DNA of 64,000 bases from Lentiprolixibacter aurantiacus. Its GTDB lineage: Bacteria > Bacteroidota > Bacteroidia > Flavobacteriales > Flavobacteriaceae. Below are positions 54,082 through 63,414 of this stretch, piece after piece (the first letter of the stretch is position 1; each line of letters opens with the position of its first letter). The notes under the pieces were generated by a model that ran no database searches, was not told the DNA's origin, and saw only the letters and a list, made by a program, of their open reading frames with translations. The DNA lies in assembly GCF_026241225.1 (NCBI RefSeq), contig NZ_JAPFQP010000001.1, positions 1,364,001 to 1,428,000 of the forward strand, written 5' to 3'. The position numbers and the translations under genes were made by a program.

Positions 54082-54810
54082 TTATTTGGCAGCTACATAT
54101 ATAGAAGCCACCCCAAACGTCTGAGGCCTGCATTCAATACCTATAAACCCGATTTCTTTCAAAATATTGTTGAAAGCCTGGCCATAGGGAAAGGCAGCTG
54201 CAGATTCGGAGAGGTAGCGGTAAGCGGAACGGTCCTTGGAAAACAGGCGTCCAACAGCGGGGAGCACATAACGCGAATGAAGGTGATAGCCCTGTTTAAA
54301 AGGAAATCGCGTGGGGACAGATGTTTCCAGGACTACCAGCGTGCCCCCGGGTTTCAATACCCGGTAGATCTCCTTTAAACCCTTGCCCAGGTCCTCAAAA
54401 TTGCGGACCCCGAAGGCAACGGTAGCCGCATCAAAGGTTGCATCCTGAAAATCCAGAGCTTCACTGTCTCCAATCACCATCTCTATCCTGTCGTCCAGGG
54501 ATTGATCCTTTACTTTCTTTTTTCCTATTTCCAGCATGCCCGGGGAAATGTCAAGGCCTACAATTTTTTCTGCCCCTGTTTCCTTGAGTGCTATGGCAAG
54601 GTCTCCTGTTCCCGTCGCTATGTCGAGGATGCGTTTGGGTTTTTTCTCAGTTAGTATACCCACTACACGCTTTCTCCAGCGGACATCAGTCCCGAAGGAG
54701 ATAACCCGATTGAGCCTGTCGTACTCCCCGGATATAGTATCGAACATGCGGGTAACCTGTTTCTTCTTGCCTTCTTCAGACTCCTTGTACGGGGTAACCT
54801 TTTTTGCCAT
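54082..54810 (-). CDS. ubiE: Demethylmenaquinone methyltransferase UbiE/MenG
   Basis: 242 aa from ATG 54810 (MAKKVTPY); earlier Met codons up to 54855 lie outside family length. The AdoMet motif is ILDIATGTGDLAIA, and the UbiE signatures are YDRLNRVISFGTDVRWRK and GYHLHSRYVLPAVGRLFS. It methylates demethylmenaquinone in the last step of menaquinone synthesis. Adjacent to porT. Confidence 0.95.
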   Translation of the reverse strand: MAKKVTPYKESEEGKKKQVTRMFDTISGEYDRLNRVISFGTDVRWRKRVVGILTEKKPKRILDIATGTGDLAIALKETGAEKIVGLDISPGMLEIGKKKVKDQSLDDRIEMVIGDSEALDFQDATFDAATVAFGVRNFEDLGKGLKEIYRVLKPGGTLVVLETSVPTRFPFKQGYHLHSRYVLPAVGRLFSKDRSAYRYLSESAAAFPYGQAFNNILKEIGFIGIECRPQTFGVASIYVAAK

Positions 54811-54933
54811 ATTCAGTATTTCGCGCAAAGATAGGGATGTAAATGGCATCATCACTTTTCCTAACTTTAATTTAGGAAAGTCACCTCCGGGTCATTTTCC
54901 CATAGGACTCCTGCTGATGAAAAGAAATTTGTG

Positions 54934-54941
54934 TAATTTTG
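54934..54941 (+). promoter_or_regulatory. -7 box TAATTTTG for trkA-trkH
   Basis: Exact TAnnTTTG, 21 nt before the short ORF at 54962 and 104 nt before trkA. It would put both on one transcript. Confidence 0.5.
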
Positions 54942-54961
54942 CCTTGTATAACTTACTTAGA

Positions 54962-55048
54962 ATGAGCTTTAGAAGCTTCAACTCCACGGGCTTAGACTAT
55001 TCAGATATACCGGTAGCGAGTTTGTACAACAAGGAATTTATTAGATGA
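54962..55048 (+). CDS. Candidate 28-codon ORF coupled to trkA
   Basis: ATG 54962 to TGA 55046-55048; the stop overlaps the trkA ATG as ATGA. The 28-residue product (MSFRSFNSTGLDYSDIP, then VASLYNKEFIR) is hydrophilic with no family I know. The 4-nt overlap and position after a promoter box suggest translational coupling or a leader peptide. A chance ORF remains possible. Confidence 0.4.
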   Translation: MSFRSFNSTGLDYSDIPVASLYNKEFIR

Positions 55049-56394
55049 AGATCATTATTGCCGGGGCTGGTGAAGTAGGCTTTCATTTGGCAAAACTCTT
55101 ATCATACGAGTCACAGGACATCACCCTTATAGATACCGATAAAGAAAACCTGATCTATGCGGATAACCATTTAGATATCAGGGTTCTCAAAGGCGATGCC
55201 ACCTCCATAGCAGTGCTGAAGGAGGCCAGGGTGGATACTTCGGACCTGGTTATTGGGGTTACCTCCTCTGAGACAACGAATATAACCCTTTGTATGCTGG
55301 CCAAGCAACTGGGTTGCCAGCGTACCATAGCCCGAATTTCCAATACCGAATTTGTGGATAACCGGGAGCTCATCAAATTCTCAAATCTGGGTATCGATGA
55401 ACTGATTTCCCCGGAAGAACTGGCGGCATCGGAAATACAGTTGCTGTTGAACCAGTCCGCCTTCAATGATACCTACGAGTTTGAAGATGGAGCTCTGATC
55501 ATGGTGGGAGTTTCCCTGCCGGCATCGGCCCCCTTTGTAGGTAAGACAGTTAAAGAAGCGGCCCGGGTATTTCCTGAGCTCCATTTTATGCCCATTGCCC
55601 TGCAGCGGAGCGGTACCCAGTATACTTTGATCCCCAGAGGCGATACTACCTTTGATAAGGGCGATCAGGTATATTTTATTACGGACAGGAAGGGTGTGGA
55701 TGAACTCTACAAGCTAACCGGTAAGAAAAGGGAAGAAATTAAAAATGTAATGATCCTCGGGGGTAGCAAGGTGGGATATAAGGCGGCTCGGGACCTGTGC
55801 AGCAAGCGCTTCAATGTAAAGCTGATAGAACAGAACAAGGAAAAGGCCTTTGACCTGGCAGAGGATCTGCCTAATGCACTGGTAATCAATGGAGACGGCC
55901 GAAATGTGGAATTGCTGGAAGAGGAAAGCCTGGAATCCATGGACGCTTTTATTGCTGTTACCGGAAATTCGGAAACCAACATCATGTCCTGCCTGGTGGC
56001 CCGATCCAAACACATCAAGAAGACCATTGCACTGGTTGAAAATATGGACTATTTCCAGCTATCCCAGTCTATTGGTATTGATACCCTGATCAACAAAAAA
56101 CTCCTGGCAGCCAATAATATTTTCCGATACGTGCGCCGAGGAGAGGTGGTTGCCTTAACCCGATTGAACAATCTGAATGCGGAGATCCTGGAATTTAAAG
56201 TCAAACCTAAATCCCAGGTGAATGGAAAGGTTATAAAACAATTAAACTTTCCAAGAGCAGCGACTATTGGCGGGGTTATTCGGGATGGCAAGGGGCTGAT
56301 TGCCCTTGGGGATTTCAAAATTCTCGAAGGAGACCGCGTGGTGGTCTGCTGCATGCCCGAGGCAATCAAAAAGATTGAAAAGCTGTTCCTCTGA
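55045..56394 (+). CDS. trkA: Trk potassium uptake regulator TrkA
   Basis: 449 aa with two RCK domains. Each starts with a nucleotide loop: IIIAGAGEVGFHLAKLL at residue 2 and VMILGGSKVGYKAARDL near residue 233, followed by RCK_C parts. It binds NAD(H)/ATP on the cytoplasmic side and gates TrkH. Start ATG 55045. Its stop TGA overlaps the trkH ATG (TGATG). Confidence 0.94.
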   Translation: MKIIIAGAGEVGFHLAKLLSYESQDITLIDTDKENLIYADNHLDIRVLKGDATSIAVLKEARVDTSDLVIGVTSSETTNITLCMLAKQLGCQRTIARISNTEFVDNRELIKFSNLGIDELISPEELAASEIQLLLNQSAFNDTYEFEDGALIMVGVSLPASAPFVGKTVKEAARVFPELHFMPIALQRSGTQYTLIPRGDTTFDKGDQVYFITDRKGVDELYKLTGKKREEIKNVMILGGSKVGYKAARDLCSKRFNVKLIEQNKEKAFDLAEDLPNALVINGDGRNVELLEEESLESMDAFIAVTGNSETNIMSCLVARSKHIKKTIALVENMDYFQLSQSIGIDTLINKKLLAANNIFRYVRRGEVVALTRLNNLNAEILEFKVKPKSQVNGKVIKQLNFPRAATIGGVIRDGKGLIALGDFKILEGDRVVVCCMPEAIKKIEKLFL

Positions 56395-57884
56395 TGCATT
56401 TGAATTTCAAGATCATAATCCACCTCATGGGCCTTCTGCTCCTGTGCAACGGGGCATTTATGCTCGTCGCCGGACTGGTTAGCGGGCTATACAGGGATGG
56501 AGTAACGGAACAAATTACATTTTCTGCCATCGTTACCCTTCTCGTTGGTATCCTGGCCATGTTTTTTACCAGAGGACATAAGAAGGAGGTTAAGCGCAAA
56601 GAGGGCTATCTCATAGTGACACTGGGCTGGCTGGTGATGTCTGTTTCCGGTATCCTGCCATATTACCTGTCGGGTGCCATACCAAGCATTACCGACGCTT
56701 TTTTTGAAACCATCTCCGGTTACACTACCACTGGAGCCTCTATTTTAAATGATATTGAAAGCCTGCCGCGTGGGATCATTTTCTGGAGGAGCCTTACCCA
56801 TTGGATAGGGGGGATGGGGATTATTGTACTGGCCATAGCTATTTTGCCATTGCTGGGAATAGGAGGGATGCAGCTGTTTTCTGCCGAAGCCCCGGGGCCA
56901 AATGCGGACAAATTACATCCGCGGATTACAGATACAGCCAAGCGCCTCTGGCTGATTTATGTGGGGTATACCGCTGCAGAAACCATCCTGCTCCAATTGG
57001 CGGGAATGTCCTTTTTTGATGCTATTAATCACGCCATGGCTACCCTTTCCACGGGAGGGTTTTCCACAAAGAATGCAAGTCTTGCTTATTGGAACGGACA
57101 ACCACTTATACAGTATATTGTAATCCTGTTTATGTTCCTGGCAGGGAGCAATTTTGTTCTGAGTTACTTTGCTTTTAAAGGTAAGGTTCAGCGGGTATTG
57201 AAAGACGAAGAATTCAAATACTACAGCATATTCTTGTTGTTGTTTGTGTTAATTGCTGCCCTCGTGGTGTTTACCCGTGCAAACGTAGAGCAGGGTGCTG
57301 TATTTCCGATGGTTTTCGGGGAGGCCGAAAGCGCATTCAGGCATGCCCTTTTCCAGGTGGTGGCAGTGGTTACGACGACCGGATTTGTAACCGCAGATTT
57401 TACCTCCTGGACCCCCTTTCTCACGGTGTTCTTTTTTGGGTTGATGTTTTCGGGTGGCTCTGCCGGTAGCACGGCGGGAGGGATTAAGATCATGAGGCAC
57501 ATCCTTATCATCAAGAACGGTTTGCTGGAGTTTAAGCGCACGTTACACCCCAATGCGATTATCCCGGTTCGGTTCAATCACAAACCGGTAACCGAGCACA
57601 TTGTCTATAACATCATTGCATTCTTTGTGCTTTATATGCTACTATTTGTAATAGGGGCTTCGGTGCTGGGCTTTCTGGGGCTCGATTTTGTCTCTGCCAT
57701 TGGTGGGGCAGCCTCATCCCTCGGTAATGTGGGACCAGCTTTTGGTACGTTAAATCCTTTGAGCAATTTCAGTGAACTTCCTATGCTTGGAAAATGGTGG
57801 TGTGCCTTTCTGATGCTGGCAGGCCGACTGGAATTATTTACCGTACTGATCTTGTTTACGCCCTATTTCTGGAAGCGTACTTAG
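56394..57884 (+). CDS. trkH: Potassium uptake channel TrkH
   Basis: 496 aa, SKT superfamily with four M1-P-M2 repeats. The pore loops are TISGYTTTGAS, TLSTGGFSTKN, VVTTTGFVTADF and SSLGNVGPAFG, each with the conserved glycine that sets K+ selectivity. It forms the K+ uptake pore with TrkA, whose gene it overlaps by one base. Confidence 0.94.
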   Translation: MHLNFKIIIHLMGLLLLCNGAFMLVAGLVSGLYRDGVTEQITFSAIVTLLVGILAMFFTRGHKKEVKRKEGYLIVTLGWLVMSVSGILPYYLSGAIPSITDAFFETISGYTTTGASILNDIESLPRGIIFWRSLTHWIGGMGIIVLAIAILPLLGIGGMQLFSAEAPGPNADKLHPRITDTAKRLWLIYVGYTAAETILLQLAGMSFFDAINHAMATLSTGGFSTKNASLAYWNGQPLIQYIVILFMFLAGSNFVLSYFAFKGKVQRVLKDEEFKYYSIFLLLFVLIAALVVFTRANVEQGAVFPMVFGEAESAFRHALFQVVAVVTTTGFVTADFTSWTPFLTVFFFGLMFSGGSAGSTAGGIKIMRHILIIKNGLLEFKRTLHPNAIIPVRFNHKPVTEHIVYNIIAFFVLYMLLFVIGASVLGFLGLDFVSAIGGAASSLGNVGPAFGTLNPLSNFSELPMLGKWWCAFLMLAGRLELFTVLILFTPYFWKRT

Positions 57885-57911
57885 GCTTATATCAATTTAA
57901 TAGAAGGAAAG

Positions 57912-59102
57912 TTACTCAGATAATGCCTGTTTGATTCGGGATGCAGCTTCCCTCAATTCCGATTCAGAAGCAGCGTAGGAGATCCGTATACAGTTTGGAT
58001 TCCCGAAAGCCTCACCCGTTACTGTTGCAACGTTGGCATTCTCAAGCAGGTACATGGCAAAATCCGATGCATTGTCAATCTTAACCCCATTGAAGGTCTT
58101 CCCAAAGAAATTGGATATGTCCGGGAACACATAGAATGCACCTTCCGGTATATTCAGCTTGAACCCTTCTATTTCCCCAAGTAGCTGTAAAAGTAAATCC
58201 CGTCTGTGGTGGAATTCATCGATCATGTACTTTATCTTACTTACGGGTGCATTGAGGGCTTCAATAGTGGCGCGTTGCCCAATGGCGTTGGCACCACTTG
58301 TAATTTGTCCCTGGAATTTGGTGCAGGCCTTTGCGATCCATTGCGGAGCGCCAATGTAGCCAATTCTCCAGCCCGTCATAGCAAAGGCCTTTGAAACCCC
58401 GTTTACGGTAATGGTGCGTTCGTACATCCCGGGAATGCATGCAATACTGGCATGCCTGGCTCTGAAATTGATATGCTCGTAGATCTCATCGGAAACGACA
58501 AAGATGTCCGGATGCCTCAACAACACTGCTGCCAGTCCCTGCAGTTCGGATTCACTGTAAACCGAGCCGCTTGGGTTGCAAGGCGAACTGAACCACAGCA
58601 TTTTAGTCCTGGGGGTAATGGCCTCTTCCAGTTGCTCCGGGGTCATCTTGAAATCGGTTTCAATACCGGTTTTAACTTCCACCGGAACCCCTTCGGCAAG
58701 TTTTACAATGTCCCGGTAGCTCACCCAATAGGGGGCTGGGAGGATAACCTCATCGCCTTTGTTCAGCATAACCATTGCCACATTGGCAAGAGACTGCTTG
58801 GCCCCTGTGGAGACTACTATCTGGTCTGTTTTGTATTTAAGATTATTGTCCCGCTCAAATTTCCTGGAGATTGCTTCTTTCAAGTCTCCATAACCATCTA
58901 CTGGTGAGTAGCTGCTGTAGTTTTCATCTATGGCCTTTTTCGCAGCATCCTTGATGAAATCAGGAATATTGAAATCCGGTTCTCCGAGGCTCAGTCCTAT
59001 AATGTCCTTCCCCGCATTTCTTAGTTCTCTGGCTTTTGCGGCCATAGCAAGGGTGGCCGACGTAGACATATTGTTGATCCTATCGGAAAGATGGTTGTTC
59101 AT
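57912..59102 (-). CDS. PLP-dependent class I aminotransferase (aspartate aminotransferase type)
   Basis: 396 aa, fold type I. The PLP lysine lies in NGVSKAFAMTGWRIGYIG; other conserved parts are IIGLSLGEPDFNIPD at the N terminus, NPSGSVYSESEL and VVSDEIYEHINF. The pattern is that of subgroup Ib aspartate aminotransferases. Substrate range (Asp, prephenate, aromatic) cannot be resolved. Confidence 0.9.
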   Translation of the reverse strand: MNNHLSDRINNMSTSATLAMAAKARELRNAGKDIIGLSLGEPDFNIPDFIKDAAKKAIDENYSSYSPVDGYGDLKEAISRKFERDNNLKYKTDQIVVSTGAKQSLANVAMVMLNKGDEVILPAPYWVSYRDIVKLAEGVPVEVKTGIETDFKMTPEQLEEAITPRTKMLWFSSPCNPSGSVYSESELQGLAAVLLRHPDIFVVSDEIYEHINFRARHASIACIPGMYERTITVNGVSKAFAMTGWRIGYIGAPQWIAKACTKFQGQITSGANAIGQRATIEALNAPVSKIKYMIDEFHHRRDLLLQLLGEIEGFKLNIPEGAFYVFPDISNFFGKTFNGVKIDNASDFAMYLLENANVATVTGEAFGNPNCIRISYAASESELREAASRIKQALSE

Positions 59103-59115
59103 ACGAGTTAATTAT

Positions 59116-60219
59116 TTATTGGTACTGAAGGGTCGGCTTTTTCCCAAGCTCCTTCAAATGTCTGAAGTGCGAAATTATGGCTTTTCTTGTTGTTTCGTAC
59201 TCGTGGTATGGCAAATTGAACTCTTTTGCCGTCTGTTTCACAATTTTGGAGATTTTTGTGTAATGTATGTGGCTGATATTGGGAAAAATATGATGTTCAA
59301 CCTGGTGGTTGAGTCCTCCCGTGAACCAGTTAACCAGTCGGTTTCGCGTACCAAAATTAACGGTAGTAAACAATTGATGGATTGCCCAGCTGTTTTTCAT
59401 AGTGCCATCTTCTTCCGGTAGCGGGGTTTCGGCGTGATCTACTACGTGGGCCAGCTGAAAAACAACGCTTAAAATGAGCCCGGCTACATAATGCATAACA
59501 AAGAATCCAATTAGAATCTTCCACCATGCTATACTGAGAAAAACCATGGGGATAATGATCCAGATGGTCAGGTAGATTAATTTCGTGATCACCAGGATAC
59601 TCCAGTTCATAGCAGGTTTTGGAAATTTCCCATAGGCCAGCTTACGCTTTGTATAGCGGTACATCTGCATAAAATCCGTAGTGATTGCCCAGTTAAACGT
59701 TAGCAACCCATAAAGGAATATGGAATAGTAATGCTGGAACCTGTGGAACCTGTGCCATTTGGCATGCCTGCTGAACCTCAGGATCCTGCCGGCATCCAGG
59801 TCTTCGTCGTGGTCCTGGATATTTGTATAGGTGTGATGCAGTACATTGTGCTGAACCTGCCAGTTGTATACATTTCCCGCCAGGATATAAATACTTCCCC
59901 CCATCAGTTTATTTACCCATTTCTTGGTGGAGTAGGAACCGTGATTTCCGTCGTGCATTACATTCATGCCCACACCGGCCATACCCACACCCATAACCAT
60001 GGTAAGTAGTAGATTGGCCCAGTTGGGCAGGTTGAGGCTAAGAATAAGGAAGTACGGGCTGAGGAATAAAGCGAACATTACTATAGTCTTCAGATGAAGC
60101 TTCCAGTTCCCGGTTTTCTTCAGTTTATTTTCTTTAAAATAGGTATTGACGCGCTTATTCAGGGTCCTGAAGAAATTCATGGAATCCTGTCTTGAAAATT
60201 TTATTTGCGTTTGTGTCAT
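59116..60219 (-). CDS. Membrane fatty acid desaturase
   Basis: 367 aa with four membrane segments in two hydrophobic blocks. The three histidine boxes for the di-iron centre are HDGNHGS, HNVLHH and QVEHH (in NHQVEHHIFPN). The HxxHH form of the last box is the acyl-lipid/front-end style (DesA/DesC). It introduces a double bond into acyl chains, probably for membrane fluidity. It lies 13 nt upstream of the aminotransferase gene. Confidence 0.9.
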   Translation of the reverse strand: MTQTQIKFSRQDSMNFFRTLNKRVNTYFKENKLKKTGNWKLHLKTIVMFALFLSPYFLILSLNLPNWANLLLTMVMGVGMAGVGMNVMHDGNHGSYSTKKWVNKLMGGSIYILAGNVYNWQVQHNVLHHTYTNIQDHDEDLDAGRILRFSRHAKWHRFHRFQHYYSIFLYGLLTFNWAITTDFMQMYRYTKRKLAYGKFPKPAMNWSILVITKLIYLTIWIIIPMVFLSIAWWKILIGFFVMHYVAGLILSVVFQLAHVVDHAETPLPEEDGTMKNSWAIHQLFTTVNFGTRNRLVNWFTGGLNHQVEHHIFPNISHIHYTKISKIVKQTAKEFNLPYHEYETTRKAIISHFRHLKELGKKPTLQYQ

Positions 60220-60311
60220 TTATGGCAATTTTGTGTAAATATAAAACAATCCTTAGCAATGCCGGTTTTGGGGTAAAAAGAACATCCTGGGTGGATTGAA
60301 GTTGAATGTAG

Positions 60312-60319
60312 TATTTTTG
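60312..60319 (+). promoter_or_regulatory. -7 box TATTTTTG for rsmG
   Basis: Exact TAnnTTTG, 20 nt before the ATG at 60339, giving a very short leader. Confidence 0.5.
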
Positions 60320-60338
60320 AACAACAACAAAGGTACGT

Positions 60339-60962
60339 ATGTCTGTTGGTATAGTATTTAAATATTTTCCTAATCTTTCATCCCGGCAGCAGGAGCAGTT
60401 TGCAAAAATGGAAGCCCTCTATCAGGATTGGAACCTTAAAATTAATGTGGTTTCCCGAAAAGATATTGACGAGCTGTACCTCCGCCATGTACTGCATTCC
60501 CTGGGAATTGCGAAGGTGATGGAATTTCAGGGCGGGGCCTCTGTCCTGGATGTGGGTACCGGAGGTGGCTTCCCTGGAATCCCACTGGCCATATTATTTC
60601 CCGAAACAAAGTTTACTCTGGTTGATGCCATTGGCAAAAAGATTCGAGTGGTCAACGAAGTAGTTAACGGCTTGGGACTAACAAATGTCAGGGCGTTTCA
60701 CTGTCGGGTGGAAGACCTGAAAGGGAATTACGATTTTATAGTGAGTCGGGCCGTGGCTGCTATGCCTACTTTTGTCCACTGGACAAGGGGAAAGATCAAA
60801 AAGAAATCTGTCCATGCCTTGCCTAACGGGATACTATACCTCAAAGGGGGAGATCTCTCTGAAGAGCTCCAGGACTACAAGAAGGCTCGAATATATCCTC
60901 TCACTGAATACTTCGAGGAACCTTTCTTCGAAACCAAAAAGGTGGTTTATCTTCCAGCCTGA
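60339..60962 (+). CDS. rsmG: 16S rRNA (guanine527-N7)-methyltransferase RsmG
   Basis: 207 aa. AdoMet motif VLDVGTGGGFPGIPLA, preceded by WNLKINVVSRKDIDELYLRHVLHSL, a signature of RsmG/GidB. It methylates G527 of 16S rRNA. The length is usual for the family. Confidence 0.95.
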   Translation: MSVGIVFKYFPNLSSRQQEQFAKMEALYQDWNLKINVVSRKDIDELYLRHVLHSLGIAKVMEFQGGASVLDVGTGGGFPGIPLAILFPETKFTLVDAIGKKIRVVNEVVNGLGLTNVRAFHCRVEDLKGNYDFIVSRAVAAMPTFVHWTRGKIKKKSVHALPNGILYLKGGDLSEELQDYKKARIYPLTEYFEEPFFETKKVVYLPA

Positions 60963-60974
60963 ATCTTTCTGCCC

Positions 60975-61097
60975 TTAAAGGGTATACATTTTGAGATATG
61001 AGAATCTGCAGTTTTTAGCAAATTTCCGGACGTATTGCTGAACGCGTTCCAGAAGATTACCCTGTTCGTTATATTCTTTTGAAATCCGCTTTTCCAT
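60975..61097 (-). CDS. Candidate 40-aa small protein
   Basis: An ATG-to-TAA ORF of 40 codons (MEKRISKEYNEQGNLLERV..., Lys/Arg-rich with one predicted amphipathic helix) lies in the 353-nt gap between rsmG and pruA. A perfect TAnnTTTG box (TAACTTTG, 61118-61125, minus strand) sits 20 nt upstream. No family recognised. Moderate support only. Confidence 0.4.
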   Translation of the reverse strand: MEKRISKEYNEQGNLLERVQQYVRKFAKNCRFSYLKMYTL

Positions 61098-61315
61098 AAT
61101 ACTTTATTATTTACGCTTACAAAGTTACCTTAAATTTACTTTTAGTTAACGTAAAATTTACATAAATAGTATAAACAGTTGAAAATCAAGTAATAATAAA
61201 ATAAAAAATTCCTTATATACCAGTAGATTTACCAGTCTCTACCTTCGAGGTCTGAAAAGTTTTGCTTTCCCGGAAAAGAACTGCTCATTGGTTATTAATA
61301 AAAATAACCGGGAAT
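61098..61315. other. AT-rich stretch between the 40-aa ORF and pruA
   Basis: No gene seen. It holds the -7 box TAACTTTG (61118-61125, minus) and a 7-bp hairpin, GGTTATT with AATAACC (61290-61309), just downstream of pruA that may terminate its transcript. Confidence 0.5.
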
Positions 61316-62944
61316 CTAGCCAAGAAAGGGATAACGGTAGTTTTCCGGACTTACAAAGGTTTCTTTGATCAGCCTTGGCGATACCCAACGCATTAAGTTT
61401 TGTGCCGATCCGGCTTTGTCATTTGTACCTGAGGCACGGGCACCTCCGAAAGGTTGCTGACCAACCACAGCCCCGGTGGGTTTGTCGTTGATATAAAAAT
61501 TCCCGGCACAGTTCTGCAGTACTTGAGTCGCCTCGTCTATGGCATACCGATCGCCAGAAATAACAGCTCCGGTAAGGGCGTAGATAGAGGTGTTGTCTAC
61601 CAGTTTTAGGGTCTCGCTCCAATCCTTATCCTCATAAACATAAACGGTGACTACAGGTCCGAACAATTCGGTTTCCATCGTAACGTATTGCGGATCAGTA
61701 GTAAGGATTACAGTAGGTTCAATAAAGTACCCTTTAGACTTGTCATACCCGCCACCTGCAATAATCTCGGCATCCTTGTCCTTTTTAGCCTGGTCTATGT
61801 AACCGGCGAGCTTATCAAAAGCGCCTTCGTGGATCACAGCCGTAATGAAATTGCTCATATCCTCAGGTGATCCCGGAGGATTAAAAGAAGCGATATCCGC
61901 TTTTACCCTGTCCAGAATATCCCCTGCTGTGGATTTTGGCAGGTATACCCTTGAAGCTGCGCTACATTTCTGCCCCTGGAACTCAAAGGCACCGCGCGTA
62001 ATAGCAGTGGCAACCTGTTGCGGATTAGCAGTAGGATGTGCGATTATAAAATCTTTACCACCGGTTTCCCCAACAATTCGGGGGTAGGTCTTGTATTTAT
62101 CGATATTGTTCCCGATCTGCTTCCAAAGGGATTTAAAGACCTCTGTTGATCCGGTAAAATGGATTCCTGAAAAATCAGGACTGTCCAGAACGGTATTGGT
62201 GATCATCACAGGATCTCCGAAGACCACATTGATAACGCCATCGGGGACTCCTGCTTCTTTGAACACATCTATTATTACCTTGGCTGAAAACACCTGGCTG
62301 TCGCTCGGCTTCCATACCACAACATTACCCATCATGGCAGCACTTGCCGGAAGGTTTCCGGAAATAGCTGTAAAGTTGAAAGGTGTAATGGCGTACACAA
62401 ATCCTTCGAGGGGTCGGTATTCCACACGGTTCCAGATGGCTTCAGAAGAATCCGGCTGTTCTGCGTAGATCTGCGCCATGTATTCCACATTGAATCTTAG
62501 GAAATCGATCAGTTCACAGGCAGAATCGATTTCGGCCTGATGGATGGTCTTCGATTGGGCGATCATAGTTGCCGCATTTATCTTGTCCCGGTAAGGCCCG
62601 GCGATAAGCTCAGCGGCTTTAAGGAAGATGGAAGCACGTTGTTCCCAGGCCAGGTTGGCCCATTTTTCACGGGCTTCCAGCGCAGCCTGAATAGCTGTTT
62701 CCACATGGGATTTTTCGGCTAGGTGGTAGTGCCCGACAACTCTTTTATGGTCGTGCGGGGGAGACATGGAAGCCTTGTTCTCCGTTTTGATCTCATAACT
62801 TCCGACATACAGTGGAACTTCCACATTTCCGTTCAGATATTCCCGGTATTGTTTTAAAACCGATTCCCTTTCCGGGCTTCCCGGGGCATAACTTTTAACT
62901 GTTTCATTGAACGCTGTAGGTACCTGAAAAAAACCTTTTCCCAT
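61316..62944 (-). CDS. pruA: L-glutamate gamma-semialdehyde dehydrogenase (P5C dehydrogenase)
   Basis: 542 aa, the length of single-domain PruA. Catalytic Cys lies in GQKCSAAS and the Glu in VGETGGKDF. Other motifs are YAITPFNFTAISGN and FTGSTEVFKSL. It oxidises glutamate semialdehyde (from proline) to glutamate with NAD+. It has a promoter box at 62974-62981. No proline dehydrogenase gene is adjacent. Confidence 0.94.
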   Translation of the reverse strand: MGKGFFQVPTAFNETVKSYAPGSPERESVLKQYREYLNGNVEVPLYVGSYEIKTENKASMSPPHDHKRVVGHYHLAEKSHVETAIQAALEAREKWANLAWEQRASIFLKAAELIAGPYRDKINAATMIAQSKTIHQAEIDSACELIDFLRFNVEYMAQIYAEQPDSSEAIWNRVEYRPLEGFVYAITPFNFTAISGNLPASAAMMGNVVVWKPSDSQVFSAKVIIDVFKEAGVPDGVINVVFGDPVMITNTVLDSPDFSGIHFTGSTEVFKSLWKQIGNNIDKYKTYPRIVGETGGKDFIIAHPTANPQQVATAITRGAFEFQGQKCSAASRVYLPKSTAGDILDRVKADIASFNPPGSPEDMSNFITAVIHEGAFDKLAGYIDQAKKDKDAEIIAGGGYDKSKGYFIEPTVILTTDPQYVTMETELFGPVVTVYVYEDKDWSETLKLVDNTSIYALTGAVISGDRYAIDEATQVLQNCAGNFYINDKPTGAVVGQQPFGGARASGTNDKAGSAQNLMRWVSPRLIKETFVSPENYRYPFLG

Positions 62945-62973
62945 GATCGAAATTACTATTTAAAATATTTCGT

Positions 62974-62981
62974 CAAAGGTA
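62974..62981 (-). promoter_or_regulatory. -7 box TACCTTTG for pruA
   Basis: Exact TAnnTTTG on the minus strand, 30 nt before the pruA ATG. Confidence 0.6.
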
Positions 62982-63027
62982 TGAAAAGGATAAGGCTTAT
63001 TGAAATAAATGCCGGGAAATGATAAGG

Positions 63028-63414
63028 CTAATTCAGCGCAAAAGGGGCGTTGAATTTAAAGGTAGGAACGTAAACCCTGAATTTCTCGGAATTGGTAAAA
63101 TTCACCATATTATAATGGCCCTTCATGGCTCCGATAGGAGCGGCCAGCAGGCATCCAGAACTGTAGGTGTGAGATTCCCCCGGGCGTATTACCGGCTTTT
63201 TGCCAATAACCCCTTCTCCGTCTAACACCTCAAATTCGTTGAGAGAATCGAAAATTTCCCAGTGCCGGGAGGTCAGTTGCACTACATCTTTACCCTGGTT
63301 CTCAATAGTAATGGTATAACCAAAAGCAAAGTGCATTTTATAGTTCTTGAAGAAAGTTCCTTCAAAAGTAGTGTCAACCGAAATTTTAATGCCCTTTGTA
63401 ACTTGTGTAATCAT
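63028..63414 (-). CDS. apaG: ApaG domain protein
   Basis: 128 aa forming a single ApaG (fibronectin-like) domain: YTITIENQGKDVVQLTSRHW, GEGVIGKKPVIRPGES, and YSSGCLLAAPIGAMKGHY. ApaG is linked to Co2+/Mg2+ homeostasis in Salmonella, but the biochemical role is unclear. The DUF5103 gene lies upstream on the same strand, a known pairing in this group. Confidence 0.92.
   Translation of the reverse strand: MITQVTKGIKISVDTTFEGTFFKNYKMHFAFGYTITIENQGKDVVQLTSRHWEIFDSLNEFEVLDGEGVIGKKPVIRPGESHTYSSGCLLAAPIGAMKGHYNMVNFTNSEKFRVYVPTFKFNAPFALN

Noticed and set aside
54536-55048. 170-aa plus-strand ORF across ubiE and the trkA leader
   Set aside because: Most of it is antisense to ubiE. The only part kept is the short in-frame ORF at 54962 that overlaps trkA.
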